Source of the DNA: Branchinecta lynchi
Taxonomy: Eukaryota; Arthropoda; Branchiopoda; Anostraca; Branchinectidae
DNA length: 64,000 bases
Direction of reading: 5' to 3'
Assembly: GCA_023053575.1 (NCBI GenBank)
Contig: JAKZAP010000016.1
Span: forward strand, 21,036,030-21,100,029
The notes under the pieces were generated by a model. The model was given only the letters and a program-made list of their open reading frames with translations. It was not told the origin of the DNA and ran no database searches. The position numbers and the translations under genes were made by a program. Numbering within the stretch: the first letter of the stretch is position 1; every line of letters starts with the position of its first letter. Positions 10,401 through 21,236 of this stretch are shown here, in pieces.

Positions 10401-13400
10401 TAACGAAACGTGATGCGGCGCGAAGCTACTAACCTCCTCTCGTTCACAGCGGAAAAGGTACAAGGAAATACTCGACTCCGGATAGTCATAATACAGAGAT
10501 AGGGAGACCGAGGTTCTATCTGATTATTTGTTCTTGCTACTGTATTATATATTTGCAATCTTCCTTTAGCCCAAAGAACGAACTATAAAAAAAAAAATAT
10601 GGTTCACAGAGAAGTCGTTTTTCTTGTAAGCCGGCCCGAAACTAATCACATCAAATTATCTAAGAGACATCATTTTTTTTCCAGAAATACGAGTGACATT
10701 TATAGAGCCGGACTTTAAAGTTTCTACTTAATACTCTCGAAGCAGAGTAAGGGCTATATTTCGTTCAATCACAACTTTTACTAGAAATGATCTTTTACGA
10801 TGAAATGGCTCAAGAAATATCGATTTTCAAAAATACCATTATTTTCCACGTCAAATTAGCAAATTTCTTGTTCGACTCTATTCAGCCGTCCTGCTATCCG
10901 ACGCGGCGGCTGGACGTAATATATTTGAAAACTGAACGCGTGATTGAAGAGAAGAATTCCTCCTGGGCTCTGATCCTAGTCGAGGTTCCATCATCAGCCC
11001 TCCCGTCAATAAGAAGAGGGTAATTCCTCCTGGGCGAAGATCCCAGTTGAGGTGTCATAGACCGACCCATCAACATCTCAGAAGAAGATCAACCGGAAGA
11101 CGGAAAGGCCGCGCTCCCCAGCTCTCCCGATGCCATTAATTGACAGAAGAAGAAGAAAAACCAAGCAGAACAAAAGAAGCCCCCCCCCCCATTCGAGTTT
11201 CTGATTGGGTTTCCATTTTTAACGCGGAAACACTCGCAAATGAATGAACACTGAACAAATGAACAAGAGCTGAAAGCTCATATGGCACTTGTAAGAACAG
11301 TTAGAGTGTTTGTCAGATACGGTCTGCAGTTGTCAAGGCTGCATCTCTCTCCCGATATTCATTTCATCAGAAAATCGGCTTGATCTACTAAATCTGAAAT
11401 GGTTATTCCACTCACTGATAACTGTTTTTTAAGCCAATCTAAACCCAATCCCTAACATGCCTGCCAAGTTTCATGCTCATAGCACATTTGGAAGTACCCC
11501 AGCTCGTGATGACCAGAATTGTGGAAAACCCTCTCAAACTCCCCCAACTGTGACAAGATCCTGTCCTGTTTTCTCAGTATTATCTCGTATTGTCTCTACG
11601 TCTTATGATTGTTCTTTCCTCCAAGTCCCATCCCGATCTCTCAACTCTAAGCGTTTCACGAGATTTCTTGCCCCCCCCCCCCCCCCCCCAGTTATTGGAT
11701 TCGTTCTGAACTTGAAATTGAGCATCTGAGACACTTGTTCTTGACACTTGTCAAGTTTCATCCGATCACCCGTTCTAAAGTTATGCATGTCACTAGATGC
11801 TGGATTCCTCATCCCCCCCACTCCTCCCACCATCACCGTATCGGTGAAGGAACTATTCCAAGTCGACCTAGGAGAGTACCTAATATGTCTTTTCATGGCC
11901 ATATTACATCTGGAAGTACCCTAACTCGTGATCACCGCGGAAATCCAAGAAATCCCCTCCGACACCCTCCACTGCGACACGATCCGGTCCTATTTTGTCA
12001 ATAAATTATCTAGGGTTAATGCTCGTTCTTCCCTTCAAGTTCCATCCCGATCCGTCGAACCTAAGCGTTTCAAAAGATTTCCGGTCCCCCCTCTACCCCC
12101 CTCCCAGTTATCGGATTCGGGCCAGATTTTAAATTGAAAACCTGAGACACTTGTTGAGTCGAGGGCGGGCCTTGAAGCTTTCTGTGAAGTCTCAACTGCG
12201 TGACTTTCGGCCGAAAGTCACGGCGCGCAAACTTGTTTTGGCGCGCAAACTTGGCCCAAAAAAGCGCTAAAAAGTCGTAGGTACAAAACGGAACAATGGC
12301 GAAAGGCGGGGATCTCAGAAGCTTATAACCCCACAAGGAAGATCGGCTAATATAAAAGGCAGAATAAGCCAAATCAGCCATTTGAGAAATGTGTGACAAT
12401 CGTCTCAGAAATGTCGGCTTGTCCCTTGCAGTCAAACCGAAGATGGCGTTTGTGTTATTTAACTTACTTGTTTGAATTTGTAGGACAAAACCATCGTCCT
12501 AAATGGAGTATAAAGGGCGATTCTGGCCGTCTGGAAATCTTCGGGGGCTTAAGCGCCGGCTGTTTTTGCGACTTCGGCTAAAACTCGCTTTGCTTTCCAA
12601 AGCTGTTCTCGCGCTCCACTAGTTTCCGCCAGCACTTGGAAAGCGAATCCACTTCGCTAGAGGAAAGTGTTTCGGCAAGTCATCGAGAAGTTGTAAAGGT
12701 GTAGTTGAGGGCGGAACGACTTTCCGTTTGTTCTTGCGCTCGGCGGATTCTCGCTTTGCTTTTCGGAAAGCGAATCCAAAGGATCGCCAGAATCGCCCTT
12801 AAAGTTCAATGGGCACATCAAGCTACCCCAATCCCACTCTGTAACAACCTAGGAACAATGATTACCCCCTAGATCAGCAGCTTTTTCAACAGTGTCCTCT
12901 CTGTGATATTTCAAAGCGTAATTTTTTGGGCCAGTACATGCACAATTTACTATCTTGGACATAGATAAAAGTGATGTTTCTTATAATACTTAGTAGATCT
13001 TTATTTTATGCATAGATCAGCTTGTATAATTAAGATTTGGATAGGTTATTTGTTTTTGAATGATTTTTGTAGCTATGTTATTTTTTATAAGCTTATTGCA
13101 TATTCTGGTACATTTTATAAAGCAAGTTAATCAAGCTTCACAACACTATTCCACAAAGAAAAACTTTTAATAGGCACTTTAAGCCATGGAACTTCTGATG
13201 AAACACTAGAACAATCAGGTAAACTGCATCTGCGGCTCGACTTTGGTGACATCTCAAATATATCCTTTCCTATCAAGCATTGCTGGCTGTTTTTGAATTT
13301 CCTGCCACGATATCCCAGCTGCTATGATTTGGATCGCCGAAATGCCAGAGAGGTAAAGACAAGGGATAACAAGAAAACGGACGATTTTCGTAGCGCCTTC

Positions 13401-13612
13401 TAAAGGAAGTCAAAAATGTTTATTTGTGAAGCATTTAATACAAAGTAAAGCATTAGAAGTGTCCATTGTGCTTTAAGAAAGAAAAGAAAAGTAGGGAAAG
13501 GAAAAGAAGGGGGACACTCACCTAGTAACAGCAGCAATATCATAACGCATGAGGTTTGCCAAAATTCAGGTGCCAACTTCAGGACCCTAGACGTCCCAGG
13601 ACCCTCTGACAT
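6794..13612 (-). CDS. RGM: Repulsive guidance molecule (RGM/hemojuvelin family), complete three-exon gene
   Basis: GPI-anchored cell-surface protein; the family acts as a BMP co-receptor and as a neogenin ligand. Exons 13612-13522, 10035-9542 (or 10014-9542) and 7429-6794 join in phase (1, then 0) to give 406 codons, near the usual 400-450. In order: signal peptide with MILLLLLG core (about 22-31); cysteine-rich N-terminal region with KACRGNLHYH (82-91), a family hallmark; partial von Willebrand type D domain with VFGDPH (GDPH at 147-150, the acid-labile self-cleavage site) and GAWPLVDNQY; the second half of the domain with VTIILK, a TFVDG block and IRQIGRHLSIAFKMP; LCVRGCP and ACVFDVSTT cysteine motifs; a sequon NVTD; and a C-terminal hydrophobic tail LLLLALLIIYYL typical of GPI signals. 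Both introns have GT-AG ends. No RGD motif was seen. Family assignment is by clear remembered similarity to vertebrate RGMs; the subtype cannot be resolved and a single pre-duplication RGM is likely. Confidence 0.93.
7706..7822. mobile_element. G-tract MITE fragment (CCCGTATCCAGGAATT family)
   Basis: CAGGCCCGTATCCAGGAATT, a run of about 17 Gs, then GACAAAAAAGTACAAAAAAG and GGGAAAAGCCTATAAAAATG. The same blocks, inverted, occur at 20028-20213. In RGM intron 2. Confidence 0.65.
8100..8243 (+). mobile_element. Retroelement 3' end with (ATT)n tail
   Basis: A T-rich 3' UTR-like stretch ends GCTGAAATAAAAGTG followed by a (TTA) run near 8228-8243. Similar endings occur at 9300-9445 and 45340-45450, all AATAAA-like then (ATT)n, as in non-LTR elements with microsatellite tails. 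Lies in RGM intron 2 but points opposite to the gene. Confidence 0.5.
9230..9446 (+). mobile_element. Retroelement 3' end with (ATT)n tail
   Basis: Ends TTAAAAATAAATTATTATTA. Upstream it carries CTCATGGGCTATTCGTC and TGTATGTGTTTGGG, typical of a UTR. Lies about 100 bases downstream of the RGM exon 2 donor, on the opposite strand. Confidence 0.5.
9542..10035 (-). CDS. RGM: RGM exon 2 (cysteine-rich region and first part of von Willebrand D domain)
   Basis: Contains GDCKVESC, the conserved TSKACRGNLHYH block and FGDPH. It ends ASAITK followed by donor GTAAGA. Two in-phase acceptors lie 21 bases apart: TTTACAG ending at 10036 and TTCTACAG ending at 10015. The first adds seven residues (LAHPSTG) between the signal core and DCKVESC; either keeps the frame. 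An acidic run DDVSEEEEGG lies between the cysteine-rich part and the D domain, where vertebrate RGMs also vary. Confidence 0.92.
10131..10534. mobile_element. MITE with AGAACAAATAATCAGATAGA ends, in RGM intron 1
   Basis: Inverted ends AGAACAAATAATCAGATAGA (10131) and TCTATCTGATTATTTGTTCT (10534), perfect over 20 bases. The centre is unique in this window. It ends about 95 bases from the RGM exon 2 acceptor. Confidence 0.85.
10755..10943 (+). repeat. 190-bp dispersed repeat, copy A
   Basis: CTTTTACTAGAAATGATCTT, AAAAATACCATTATTTTCCA and TTTGAAAACTGAACGCG, also at 16925-17105. RGM intron 1. Confidence 0.7.
11270..12150 (+). repeat. 430-440 bp repeat, two-unit copy (RGM intron 1)
   Basis: Opens AGCTGAAAGCTCATATGGCACTTGT. 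CCATCCCGATCTCTCAACTC and CCATCCCGATCCGTCGAACC lie about 411 bases apart. Same family as 25557-30895. Confidence 0.8.
12160..12400 (+). repeat. Dispersed repeat shared with 17165-17390
   Basis: AAGCGCTAAAAAGTCGTAGG, GGAACAATGGCGAAAGG and CCCCACAAGGAAGATCGGCT match AAGCACTAAAACTCGTAGG, ACAATGGAGAAAGG and TCCACAAGGGAGCTAGGT in copy B. A perfect TGACTTTCGGCCGAAAGTCA palindrome lies at the left. Confidence 0.6.
12511..12803. mobile_element. MITE with TTTAAGGGCGATTCTGG-type ends
   Basis: TAAAGGGCGATTCTGGC at the left and GCCAGAATCGCCCTTAAA at the right are inverted. The interior has several AAAGCGAATCC / GGATTCGCTTT hairpins. In RGM intron 1, touching the next element. Confidence 0.75.
12797..13477. 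mobile_element. About 680-bp inverted-end element, copy A (RGM intron 1)
   Basis: Starts CCTTAAAGTTCAATGGGCA and ends GTCCATTGTGCTTTAAG. Shares GATAACAAGAAAACGG, TGTGAAGCATTTAATA and the ends with 52938-53622. Ends about 45 bases from the RGM exon 1 donor. Confidence 0.75.
13522..13612 (-). CDS. RGM: RGM exon 1 (signal peptide)
   Basis: Ninety-one bases: 30 codons plus one base. The ATG at 13612-13610 opens MSEGPGTSRV and leads, 19 residues on, into the hydrophobic run VMILLLLL, a normal signal-peptide core. The exon ends at a strong donor (G then GTGAGT, 13521 downward), leaving phase 1, which is what exon 2 needs. The 5' UTR and promoter were not identified. A 680-bp inverted-end repeat begins only about 45 bases inside the intron. 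Confidence 0.85.
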
Positions 13613-13840
13613 TCTTCGTCCGTTGGCTAGGTTACTAACGATTCAGTTGATTCATCACCCATCGAATAGGGTCGAAGTGGCTTGATCACGGAAGAGTCTG
13701 GAAATTACATTTTATGAACTTCAACAAGTAGACATAGGCACCGCTCAATAGCCAGAATTCCCTTACAACCAAGAATCGATAATAGCCCTCTTACAGAATG
13801 CATTCCATCTAGGAAGAAGATTTTCTAGACCTGACTAGTC

Positions 13841-14130
13841 CAGGGGCGTCACGACTGTGGGGGGGGGAGGGCGTCGGCCAGTCGGTAAAAAAATAACCGA
13901 GCCGCGGCTCTCCGCGATTTTTCATCAAAACAGTTGATTTTTTTCATTTTTTCGTCAAAATAGTCGGTTTTTCTGAAAATCAGTGAAATTTTCTGAAAAT
14001 CAGTCGATTTTTTTTCTCAAAAATGTAATTTTTCTTGTTGAAAACCTGCAGAAGAAGTCGGTAAAAAATTACCAGCCAGTCGGTAAATGCCTCGTCCCCC
14101 GCCCAAACATTTTGGCTAGTAACGCCTCTG
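13841..14130. mobile_element. hAT-like MITE (G-tract family)
   Basis: CAGGGGCGTCACGACTG at one end and TTGGCTAGTAACGCCTCTG at the other, with 8-base flanks GACTAGTC and GATTAGCC (6 of 8 match). Contains a G-run at the left, CAGTCGRTTTT repeats in the middle and CGTCCCCC near the right end. Confidence 0.75.
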
Positions 14131-14730
14131 GATTAGCCCCCTATCTTTTTTTTTTAATTTGAGTTTTTTATCTTATGCATTTGCTACATTACTGAAAGCT
14201 CAGTGTATATTCTCCTTTTCTTTGTCTTGTAATGCGCTATTTCCCTCTTCTAAATTACGTAAATTCATCTTCATCATTTACAGAATGCGGTACCGGTGCT
14301 GAATGGTCTGAGAAGCAATTTCACTTATGTGTTCCTCCAGCCCAAACTGGCTACGAATCATGTGTGAATCATGTGTGATGGTGCTGAGCCGACTGCTCAG
14401 TTGGGATTTTATTTTCGGCATTTAGCCATCGTGACGTAATACGAGTTTTGCCATTCGGCTTAGTTTCATGTTGTATATTCCGAACCTCGGGCTTTTTGAA
14501 ATATAAACTATATTGAAATATAACTATAAAAAAAAAGAGCAGAAGTAAAAGAAGTGAAAAATCCCAGTTGAATACGTCATTACATAAAAATTATTTATGC
14601 AGTTACAACTTGCCCACAATATCGCTCTGTATCTGAAAGTGACACCTGACGTACCGATGTAGTAAAGTAAAACAAATCATAATTACAAGACATGGCAATT
14701 TCAATTTCGGGGTCAATTTAAAACTGAAAC

Positions 14731-15184
14731 TTAAAGTTTAAGTGAAAAGCAAACCTATTTTTGTGTCATTTAGCTGAATACACTGAGTTATTTGTATTCT
14801 GCTAGGAGATTTTTTTTATTTTCCGCTATCTGCTCTAGTAGTGAGGTTCAGAATATCTACGGCTGTCCCCACAGCGCAAATTCTACTATGACGCGGAATG
14901 TTTGAATCTGAACACAAACGCGGCTTTTCAGTGGGCAGTGGTAAGTGTGGTGAAGACTGCTTAGTGCCTGAACAAAGAAATTTCATAAATCTTTTTAGTC
15001 AAGCATACGGCACAGGTAATACCACAAATATGACAGCGAAATTCCACTATTTGAAAATAGATTAATTCGTTAATAGCGGAGCAACGAAGTAACGCATTTT
15101 CATCGGGTATTCAAGCCTCTTAAAGTGAATAAGTGAGGGGTAACAAGACTGTCCCATGTCTGCCCTTTTCAGTTAAACTTTAAA
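14731..15184. mobile_element. Single copy of the 450-bp inverted-end element
   Basis: Begins TTAAAGTTTAAGTGAAAAG and ends CTTTTCAGTTAAACTTTAA. Internal GGCTGTCCCCACAGCGCAAA, CTACTATGACGCGGAA and GCAACGAAGTAACGCATTTT match both arms of the palindrome at 1161-2060. Confidence 0.8.
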
Positions 15185-15289
15185 GGACCCCTCACACTAT
15201 TTACTCTTCAACCTACAGCCTTTTAAAACATTTGGACACTTTCAAAGTAGGCTGTGCTTTCAACAAATAACCCACGGTTTTGGCCGTTT

Positions 15290-15590
15290 TAAGCCTTTTC
15301 CGAGACCCGTTGACTTGTAGTGAAAACTGTGAAACAATTTACGTAACCGGTTTTCCTGATGGAAAAACATCTCGCAGACAGCCGTCGACAGCGTGATACA
15401 CATCGAAATTAGCAAAACAGAGCAAGTGAGGAAATCCGTGTGGTTTTGTTAGAGGGGTTAGAATGTAATGTATGAAATTTGAGTCTATGGATTTATAAAT
15501 ATATGGAGTGATTATGGAAATAGGTTGCATTAGTATTATAGGTAAGACAGGTACTTTAAAGAGAAAGGATGGAAACATGCCTAGCATCGA
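15290..15590 (+). repeat. Inverted dispersed repeat pair, copy A
   Basis: AGACCCGTTGACTTGTAG, GACAGCGTGATACACATCGA, AACACACGG-type GTGTGGTTTTGTTAGAGGGG and TATAGGTAAGACAGGTACTT; the complement lies at 18365-18665. Confidence 0.7.
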
Positions 15591-15599
15591 TAGGCATAA

Positions 15600-16900
15600 A
15601 ACACTAGTCTCAATGTCTCTGGGACAGCCCCAAAGCTACTGAGGGACTGCGATTTTTTACCCTATCTATTTTTCTGATCTACAAAAAGCGATTATGGCAA
15701 AAGAAAGCCTGCTGAAAATCCGATTTACAAACTTACATGCACCCTCTCACTATAAAAGAAACTCACATTCGCAACTCGAGCCTTTCAGTCCAAATCGACT
15801 AAAAAGCAGCAAACACTTTCTGACACACCCGCTCTAGTTCCAAATACCAACTGCCACTACCCAGCCGCGACCCAGGATCCTACCCCGCTAATGAATCTTT
15901 ACAACCCGAGTCACACCTCTGAACCTTCAAAGGGTACAAAGACCGATTTATCTTAGGTGTTCCTTTAGCCACGACGGGTAAACCGAGGGACTATCTATCC
16001 TCCAGCTTCGCATATACACCTTCTACACACACTAGTTGCATAACAAAAAGCGAATACCCCTTGGGCTTACTCTTCTACTTAGTTGGTGTAAATCCCATTT
16101 TAACTATTCTAGATTTCATTGCTGTTTTTATTTTGACGAAATAAAAACATGAATTGGCCAGATCAAGACCGTGGAACATCGGAATGTTGTCTGTGGGGGG
16201 GGGGGGGATACTATACAAATGTTTTAAAATGAAGGAGCTTTTGGTTAACTGATTACCCTGATGCATACTACACGGCTATGCTGACACGTGCTTATCCGAA
16301 TCGTTTGATTATCCTTTCCATATGTTTTACTTGAGGTCTTATTGTGTGAGTGTGTGGAACTGAATGAATAGAGAAAGGAGGTATTAGGTGAGACAGAATA
16401 TAATTATAATGGATGGTAAGGACGATGAAGGATGAATGTTTTCTTACTGTAAAAAACTTGGGCGTTACTTGAGGCTTGTGATGAACTATATAACGAGATT
16501 TTTAGAATACGGGAGTTTAATAGTTATAAGTTATATAAGTTTATAAAATTTCAGTTGCCATGGCCCTCGGCTTTTTTGGTAACATATTCTATTCTATTCT
16601 GTACTGTTCAAGTTATAGTAACGGTACAAAAACAAAAACTCAACTCACACCAATTCAGTGCATGGCTTTTCTAACAAGACCAAAGGATTCAGTGGGCCCT
16701 AAGACTGGGATATATTTCAGAAACCAGTTAATTTTTCAAAATAGTTAAACATATTTCTTGGGGAACCTACACATTGTTTTCCTTTTTTGATAGTGGAGGA
16801 GGTAGTAGGGAGGAGTATATGATTCTTAAAGTATTTAGGGAGGCATTCGGGAAAAATTATTCGCGAAGAAACCTGTTCGCTTTGGTTCAGTGCAACTGAA
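15600..16900. other. Unassigned AT-rich DNA
   Basis: No gene or repeat family recognised, apart from a G-run at 16195-16207. Small frames only. Confidence 0.45.
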
Positions 16901-16924
16901 TACCGGAATATATTATTTTGAAAG

Positions 16925-17105
16925 CACAACTCTTACTAGAAATGATCTTTTGACCTATGAAAAGGATCAGAGATTTTTATTTCCAAAAATACCATTACTT
17001 TCCACCTGAAATTAGCGATTTTCTTGTTAGCGCTTGTCGACACTACCCAGCCTTCCTGCTCTCTGACGCGGCTGGTGGGAGCAAAACGTTTGAAAACTGA
17101 ACGCG
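16925..17105 (+). repeat. 190-bp dispersed repeat, copy B
   Basis: CTCTTACTAGAAATGATCTT, AAAAATACCATTACTTTCCA and TTTGAAAACTGAACGCG. Same orientation as copy A. Confidence 0.7.
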
Positions 17106-17164
17106 CCGTGGTAAAAAGTTGGAAAATTATGCAAATAAAAGAAGTAAAAAACAGAAGATTCTCA

Positions 17165-17390
17165 TATCCTTATGTTTGAAAGAGTTGTCAGCAGACATTG
17201 AAGACTCAGGCAAACTTTGCTTTGTGTGACGGGCAAAACTCGGCATGGCCGGAAAAGCACTAAAACTCGTAGGCATAAAACCAAACAATGGAGAAAGGTG
17301 GGGATTTTAGAAGGATATAATTCCACAAGGGAGCTAGGTATATTATAAAAAGGCAGAAAAAGCAAGAGTGGTCCTTTAAGTTCGTTTATA
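17165..17390 (+). repeat. Dispersed repeat shared with 12160-12400
   Basis: Second copy as described for 12160-12400; also ends with AAAAGGCAGAAAAAGC and a TTTAAGTTC block. Confidence 0.6.
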
Positions 17391-18097
17391 TTTATCCTTG
17401 TTCAGGCGATCTTTCTCAATTTAAGTCATTCGTTTTTTTTCTACCACGAAGAACAATAAATAAATTAATTAATGAATCATTCATTTCCTCGAGTCAGTTT
17501 GAAAAAAAAGTGACCGTATATACGACTTCTCATACTCAGACTGCAGGTACCGACCCCCTGGTACTAGGTTGATCCATCGAGAAGATGACAAGCGGAAAAG
17601 ATTCGCATGCCTTTATTCCGATACATCTAAACATTCATTAAACTAATCAAGAAATCGTTAACTGCACCAAATGTAGACCGACAAGAATGTACTGAATCGT
17701 ATACCATGAAGTTGAGTGAGAAACTCCCCGTAACAGCGGGGGTGCCGATTGTTCATATTTCTGTACCATACGGCCCTCGTTATTATACTCCACTTTGCAA
17801 TATTTACGAGGCTTTAATCCTCAAAACCGGCATTGAATCATGAATTTAGCACCAAAAAGGATATTAGGGAAAAAGCACGAACTCGAGGTTAAAGTATGGC
17901 GAAGCTGTAAAGAGAGCCTACTACCTACACAAAGCCAAGTAAATCTTGGACGTCGGACTTCACGCTCAAACAGGGCCTCCAAATCTTAGTTTCTGCTTAA
18001 TACCAATAAAACGTGACAACGCAACCTTCCACGAAAGCATGACACACACTTACAAAATTACACCTACGTTCACTTTCGAGATTCTTAAATTTCCATT

Positions 18098-18267
18098 TAT
18101 TCAAACAATGTTTACAACGGATACGTCAGCTACGTCAGGTTTGATTCCTTCCCCGCAGTTGATCTAGAGGATTGACAGCCTGACGAGGACCCTTGCCAAG
18201 AAGGGCCGAAATATCGCTGATGAAAAATCATAGCTGACGTATCCGTTGTAAACATTGTTTGAATAAA
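18098..18267 (+). repeat. Foldback element with hammerhead-like core, copy 1
   Basis: Ends TATTCAAACAATGTTTACAA and TTGTAAACATTGTTTGAATA are inverted, each followed inward by CGGATACGTCAGCTA or its complement. The centre reads CCTGACGAGGACCCTTGCC then AAGAAGGGCCGAAATATCGC. That is CUGANGA, a GGaCCCUU/AAGGGCC stem, and GAAA, as in the hammerhead ribozyme core of Penelope-like elements. Stem I pairing was not found. Confidence 0.65.
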
Positions 18268-18364
18268 TGTTTCAAAGTCAGCTTGGACTCAAAGAATATT
18301 TATCTTAAATTTCCTTCCATGCGCTTAATGAGTCTAAGTGAATAATTGGCTTTGTCTTAAACAT

Positions 18365-18665
18365 CGGCATGCGACAAGTTACGAATATTCTTAAAGTACC
18401 TGTCTTACCTATAATACTAACGCAAACTACTTCCATAATCACTCCACGTATTTCTAAACTTGGAGACCCCAGTTTCGTACGGTGCATTCTAACCCCTCTA
18501 ACAAAACCACGCTGATTTTCTCACTTGCCGTGTTTTGCTACCTTCGATGTCTATCACGCTGTCGACGGTTGTCAGCGAGAAGTTTTTGCATCAGAAATAC
18601 CAGTTATGTAAATTGTTTCCTTGTTTTGGCTATAAGTCAACGGGTCTCGCAAAAGGCTTAAACAG
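18365..18665 (-). repeat. Inverted dispersed repeat pair, copy B
   Basis: AAGTACCTGTCTTACCTATA, CCCCTCTAACAAAACCACGC, TCACGCTGTCGACGGTTGTC and TATAAGTCAACGGGTCTCGC, the complement of copy A. Confidence 0.7.
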
Positions 18666-18669
18666 AAAA

Positions 18670-20027
18670 AAAAGTGGTTTATTTGTTAAAATCACAGCCT
18701 AGTTTTAAAATATTCAAGTAAATGAAAATACTGTAAGTTGAAAGGTAAGTCTGCGACGAGAGGACACCTGAATGAAGAGTACCAAGTACCATCCGTATCT
18801 GTATGACTTCCGTTAACATTGCCTGCAGAAAACCCAATCCAAATACGAAATAGTGTTTCCAAGCTATGATTTTTGCTCTATTTTGCATCTGTCCTTATTT
18901 CAGTACCGAACAATTTTAGAAGTGAAGAAATGTCTCCAATCAACCCTTCTTCTGGAATATTTTTTAACCAGTTAAGCTCAAACGTATATCTAGAAGAAAT
19001 TCCAATACGATCCGGTCAGCGCTGTACAAGATTTGAATGAATTGCGCTTTTTGTCTTGGAGTCTGCATGTGCAAACCTCCAGAAATGAACATCCCTATTT
19101 TGAAAACGTCACGCTCAGGAGAAGAATGCTCTCCGTGGCCATGTCTGTAAATGTATTCTCCATGGTGTGTTCAAGTCTGGTTTCATTGTTAATGTGTCGT
19201 TTAACATCTCGGTTTTGTTTCCATTCTGGTCTCAACATGTGCTGCTATGTAGGAGAAGAGTGTCTCATGGCTGAAATCTGGCTGTTATTGATGGTGGCCG
19301 ACAAGAGAGGGCAGGTTTGTATAAGTAAAAGCTGCAAATTCGACTATGATTAACAGCGTCCAGGTTTTGCTACGGACTTTATCGCAGACACCAACTTTCT
19401 ACTAAGTTTGCTGACCAGCTACTGGAAGACCCCACCCATCGTCACATACTTCCCCCTCCCCACATTCCTGACTGTATAAGGCCACAGAGAATGGCAGCAC
19501 ACCAGTTCCTAAGATCCTACCCATAAGGGCAACTGATGCGCGGTATGAAAGAAGTTTTGTCCCCTCCTTTGTGAGTTTTTTCAATGCAAAATTTTAAGTA
19601 AAACCTTTTTCCTTTTTGTGTTGATGTTTGAATTTTAGCGTTTTAATTTGTTGTATGTTGTTGTTGTGTAATTTATGAAAATTTGACTATGTTAAAGCAC
19701 AAACTCTATATAATCATGTTTGACGAGAGAACCAATATTCGGATTTTGTTAATACCGTAAGGAAAGTTTTTGAAGAATGGTTTGAAGAAAACGTTAATTT
19801 TAATCTATTTTTAGCCACTCTTAACTATTTACGTCACTTAACGTATTTCAGCGTTGTCATATTGTTCTTGTTTGTATTGCCATAGCTCTTGGGCTTGTAG
19901 TGTAGTAGATATCATCTAATACCATATCATATCAAGTTTGACTAAAATCCCCATAATAAGAGTAGCTCTTCAGAGTAGTTCTGAGGTCGTCTTTCGAGGG
20001 TTTCTTTGTCACTGAAGAATTATCCTG
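18670..20027. other. Unassigned DNA
   Basis: No gene recognised. A 106-codon plus-strand frame (19033-19353) has cysteines and hydrophobic runs but no known domain; it could be single-copy or old repeat. Confidence 0.4.
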
Positions 20028-20213
20028 ACCCAAGACCGTATCCGGGGGGGGGGGGGGGGGGGGGGTACGGTTTGACCCCCCCCCCCCCATAAAATACAAA
20101 AATAATCATTTTTATAGGCTTTTCCCTCTGATGTATGTCTTTTTTGTCCGAACCGCAGGCAACCCCCCCCCCCAAAAAAAAAAGAAAAAATTCCTGGATA
20201 CGGGCGTGTCCTG
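20028..20213. mobile_element. G/C-tract MITE (CCCGTATCCAGGAATT family)
   Basis: ACCGTATCC at the left and, inverted, GCCCGTATCCAGGAATT at the right. Carries a G-run of over 20, a C-run and a second C-run, plus TATAGGCTTTTCCCTCTGAT shared with 7706-7822. Confidence 0.7.
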
Positions 20214-20569
20214 ACAGACACGCTCGGTTTCCTGTTGCGTAAGCATTGCAGTGTGGACAGTAATGGGATTCTGTCTTCCGTAGGAAAAACAAAGAAAAAT
20301 GAAACGGGGGATCAGTGTTGTCAAGTGTGACACTTTTGGTTCTTTTTGACACATTTTGTCTCTGGGTTGCACCGTGACACTTTATCTCTGAAAGTGACGG
20401 CTTTTTTTTTACGAATGACACTTTTTAGGTTAGAAAAGCACTTTTTCGTTTACTTTGCTTAAGTGACGGATTACCGCCCCCAAAACACAGCCAACACATG
20501 TACTTTACTTTGATTTTGTTCACAGGAACACTTTGAAGCCTTAAATAAAGCTCATTCCCGATTAAGGCA

Positions 20570-21236
20570 GGGCAGGCGAGTAGTTCGCCCGGCATCCGGC
20601 CAAAACCGGAAATTTTTTTTAGAAGTAAAAGTTTTATTTGAAGTGTTGATTAGATGTTCGAGAACGCATGCTGAATGGTATATGACAATCACTTTCTACC
20701 CAGATATTATATGGCTCGCCCAGATTCCGTTAGTTTGTAATAAGTAAAAGTTTTATCTGAAGGTGATTAGAGGTTCAGTGTAGTCGTCAGAAGGCATGCT
20801 GAATCAGTATATGAAAATTATTTCCTCGCCGGCCAATAGTTCGCCCGGAATCCGGTCAAAACCTGAAAATTTGTTAAAAAAAACTGTAGTTTTATCTGAA
20901 GTTGATTAAGAGGTTCGATATAGCGGTGAGGAGAAATTCGTCTTTGAACTTTTTTTGCCGGACAAGTAGTTTGTCCGGAATCCGGCCGAAACGGGAAATT
21001 CGGCAGAAGTAAGGTAGGAAGTTTCGATCAAGTCAAAATAGATATGACTTATATGGGTAAACACACATGCTAAATCCATATCCGAACTTGGTTGTCTCAG
21101 ACGATTAGTCATTGACCTTAATCTTTTCTAAAGTTTAATAGTAAAAATGTTCAAGGAATCTGGCGAAGACCGGATAGCCTATCTACAAGACCCAATTGTC
21201 CCAATTTTTGGGCTCCCATCGAAACCTTTGGTCTTG
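20570..21236 (+). repeat. GAAGTTGATTAGAGGTTCG repeat block
   Basis: Sub-units of about 130 bp: TAGTTCGCCCGGAATCCGG, AAAAGTTTTATCTGAAG, TGATTAGAGGTTCG, repeated about four times. A unique right end follows with GCAGAAGTAAGGCAGGAAG, GGTAAACACACATGCTGAAT and CCCATCGAAACCTTTGGTC. Confidence 0.8.

Noticed and set aside
19033..19353. 106-codon frame with hydrophobic and cysteine residues
   Set aside because: No domain recognised on either strand and no splice context; kept only as unassigned DNA.
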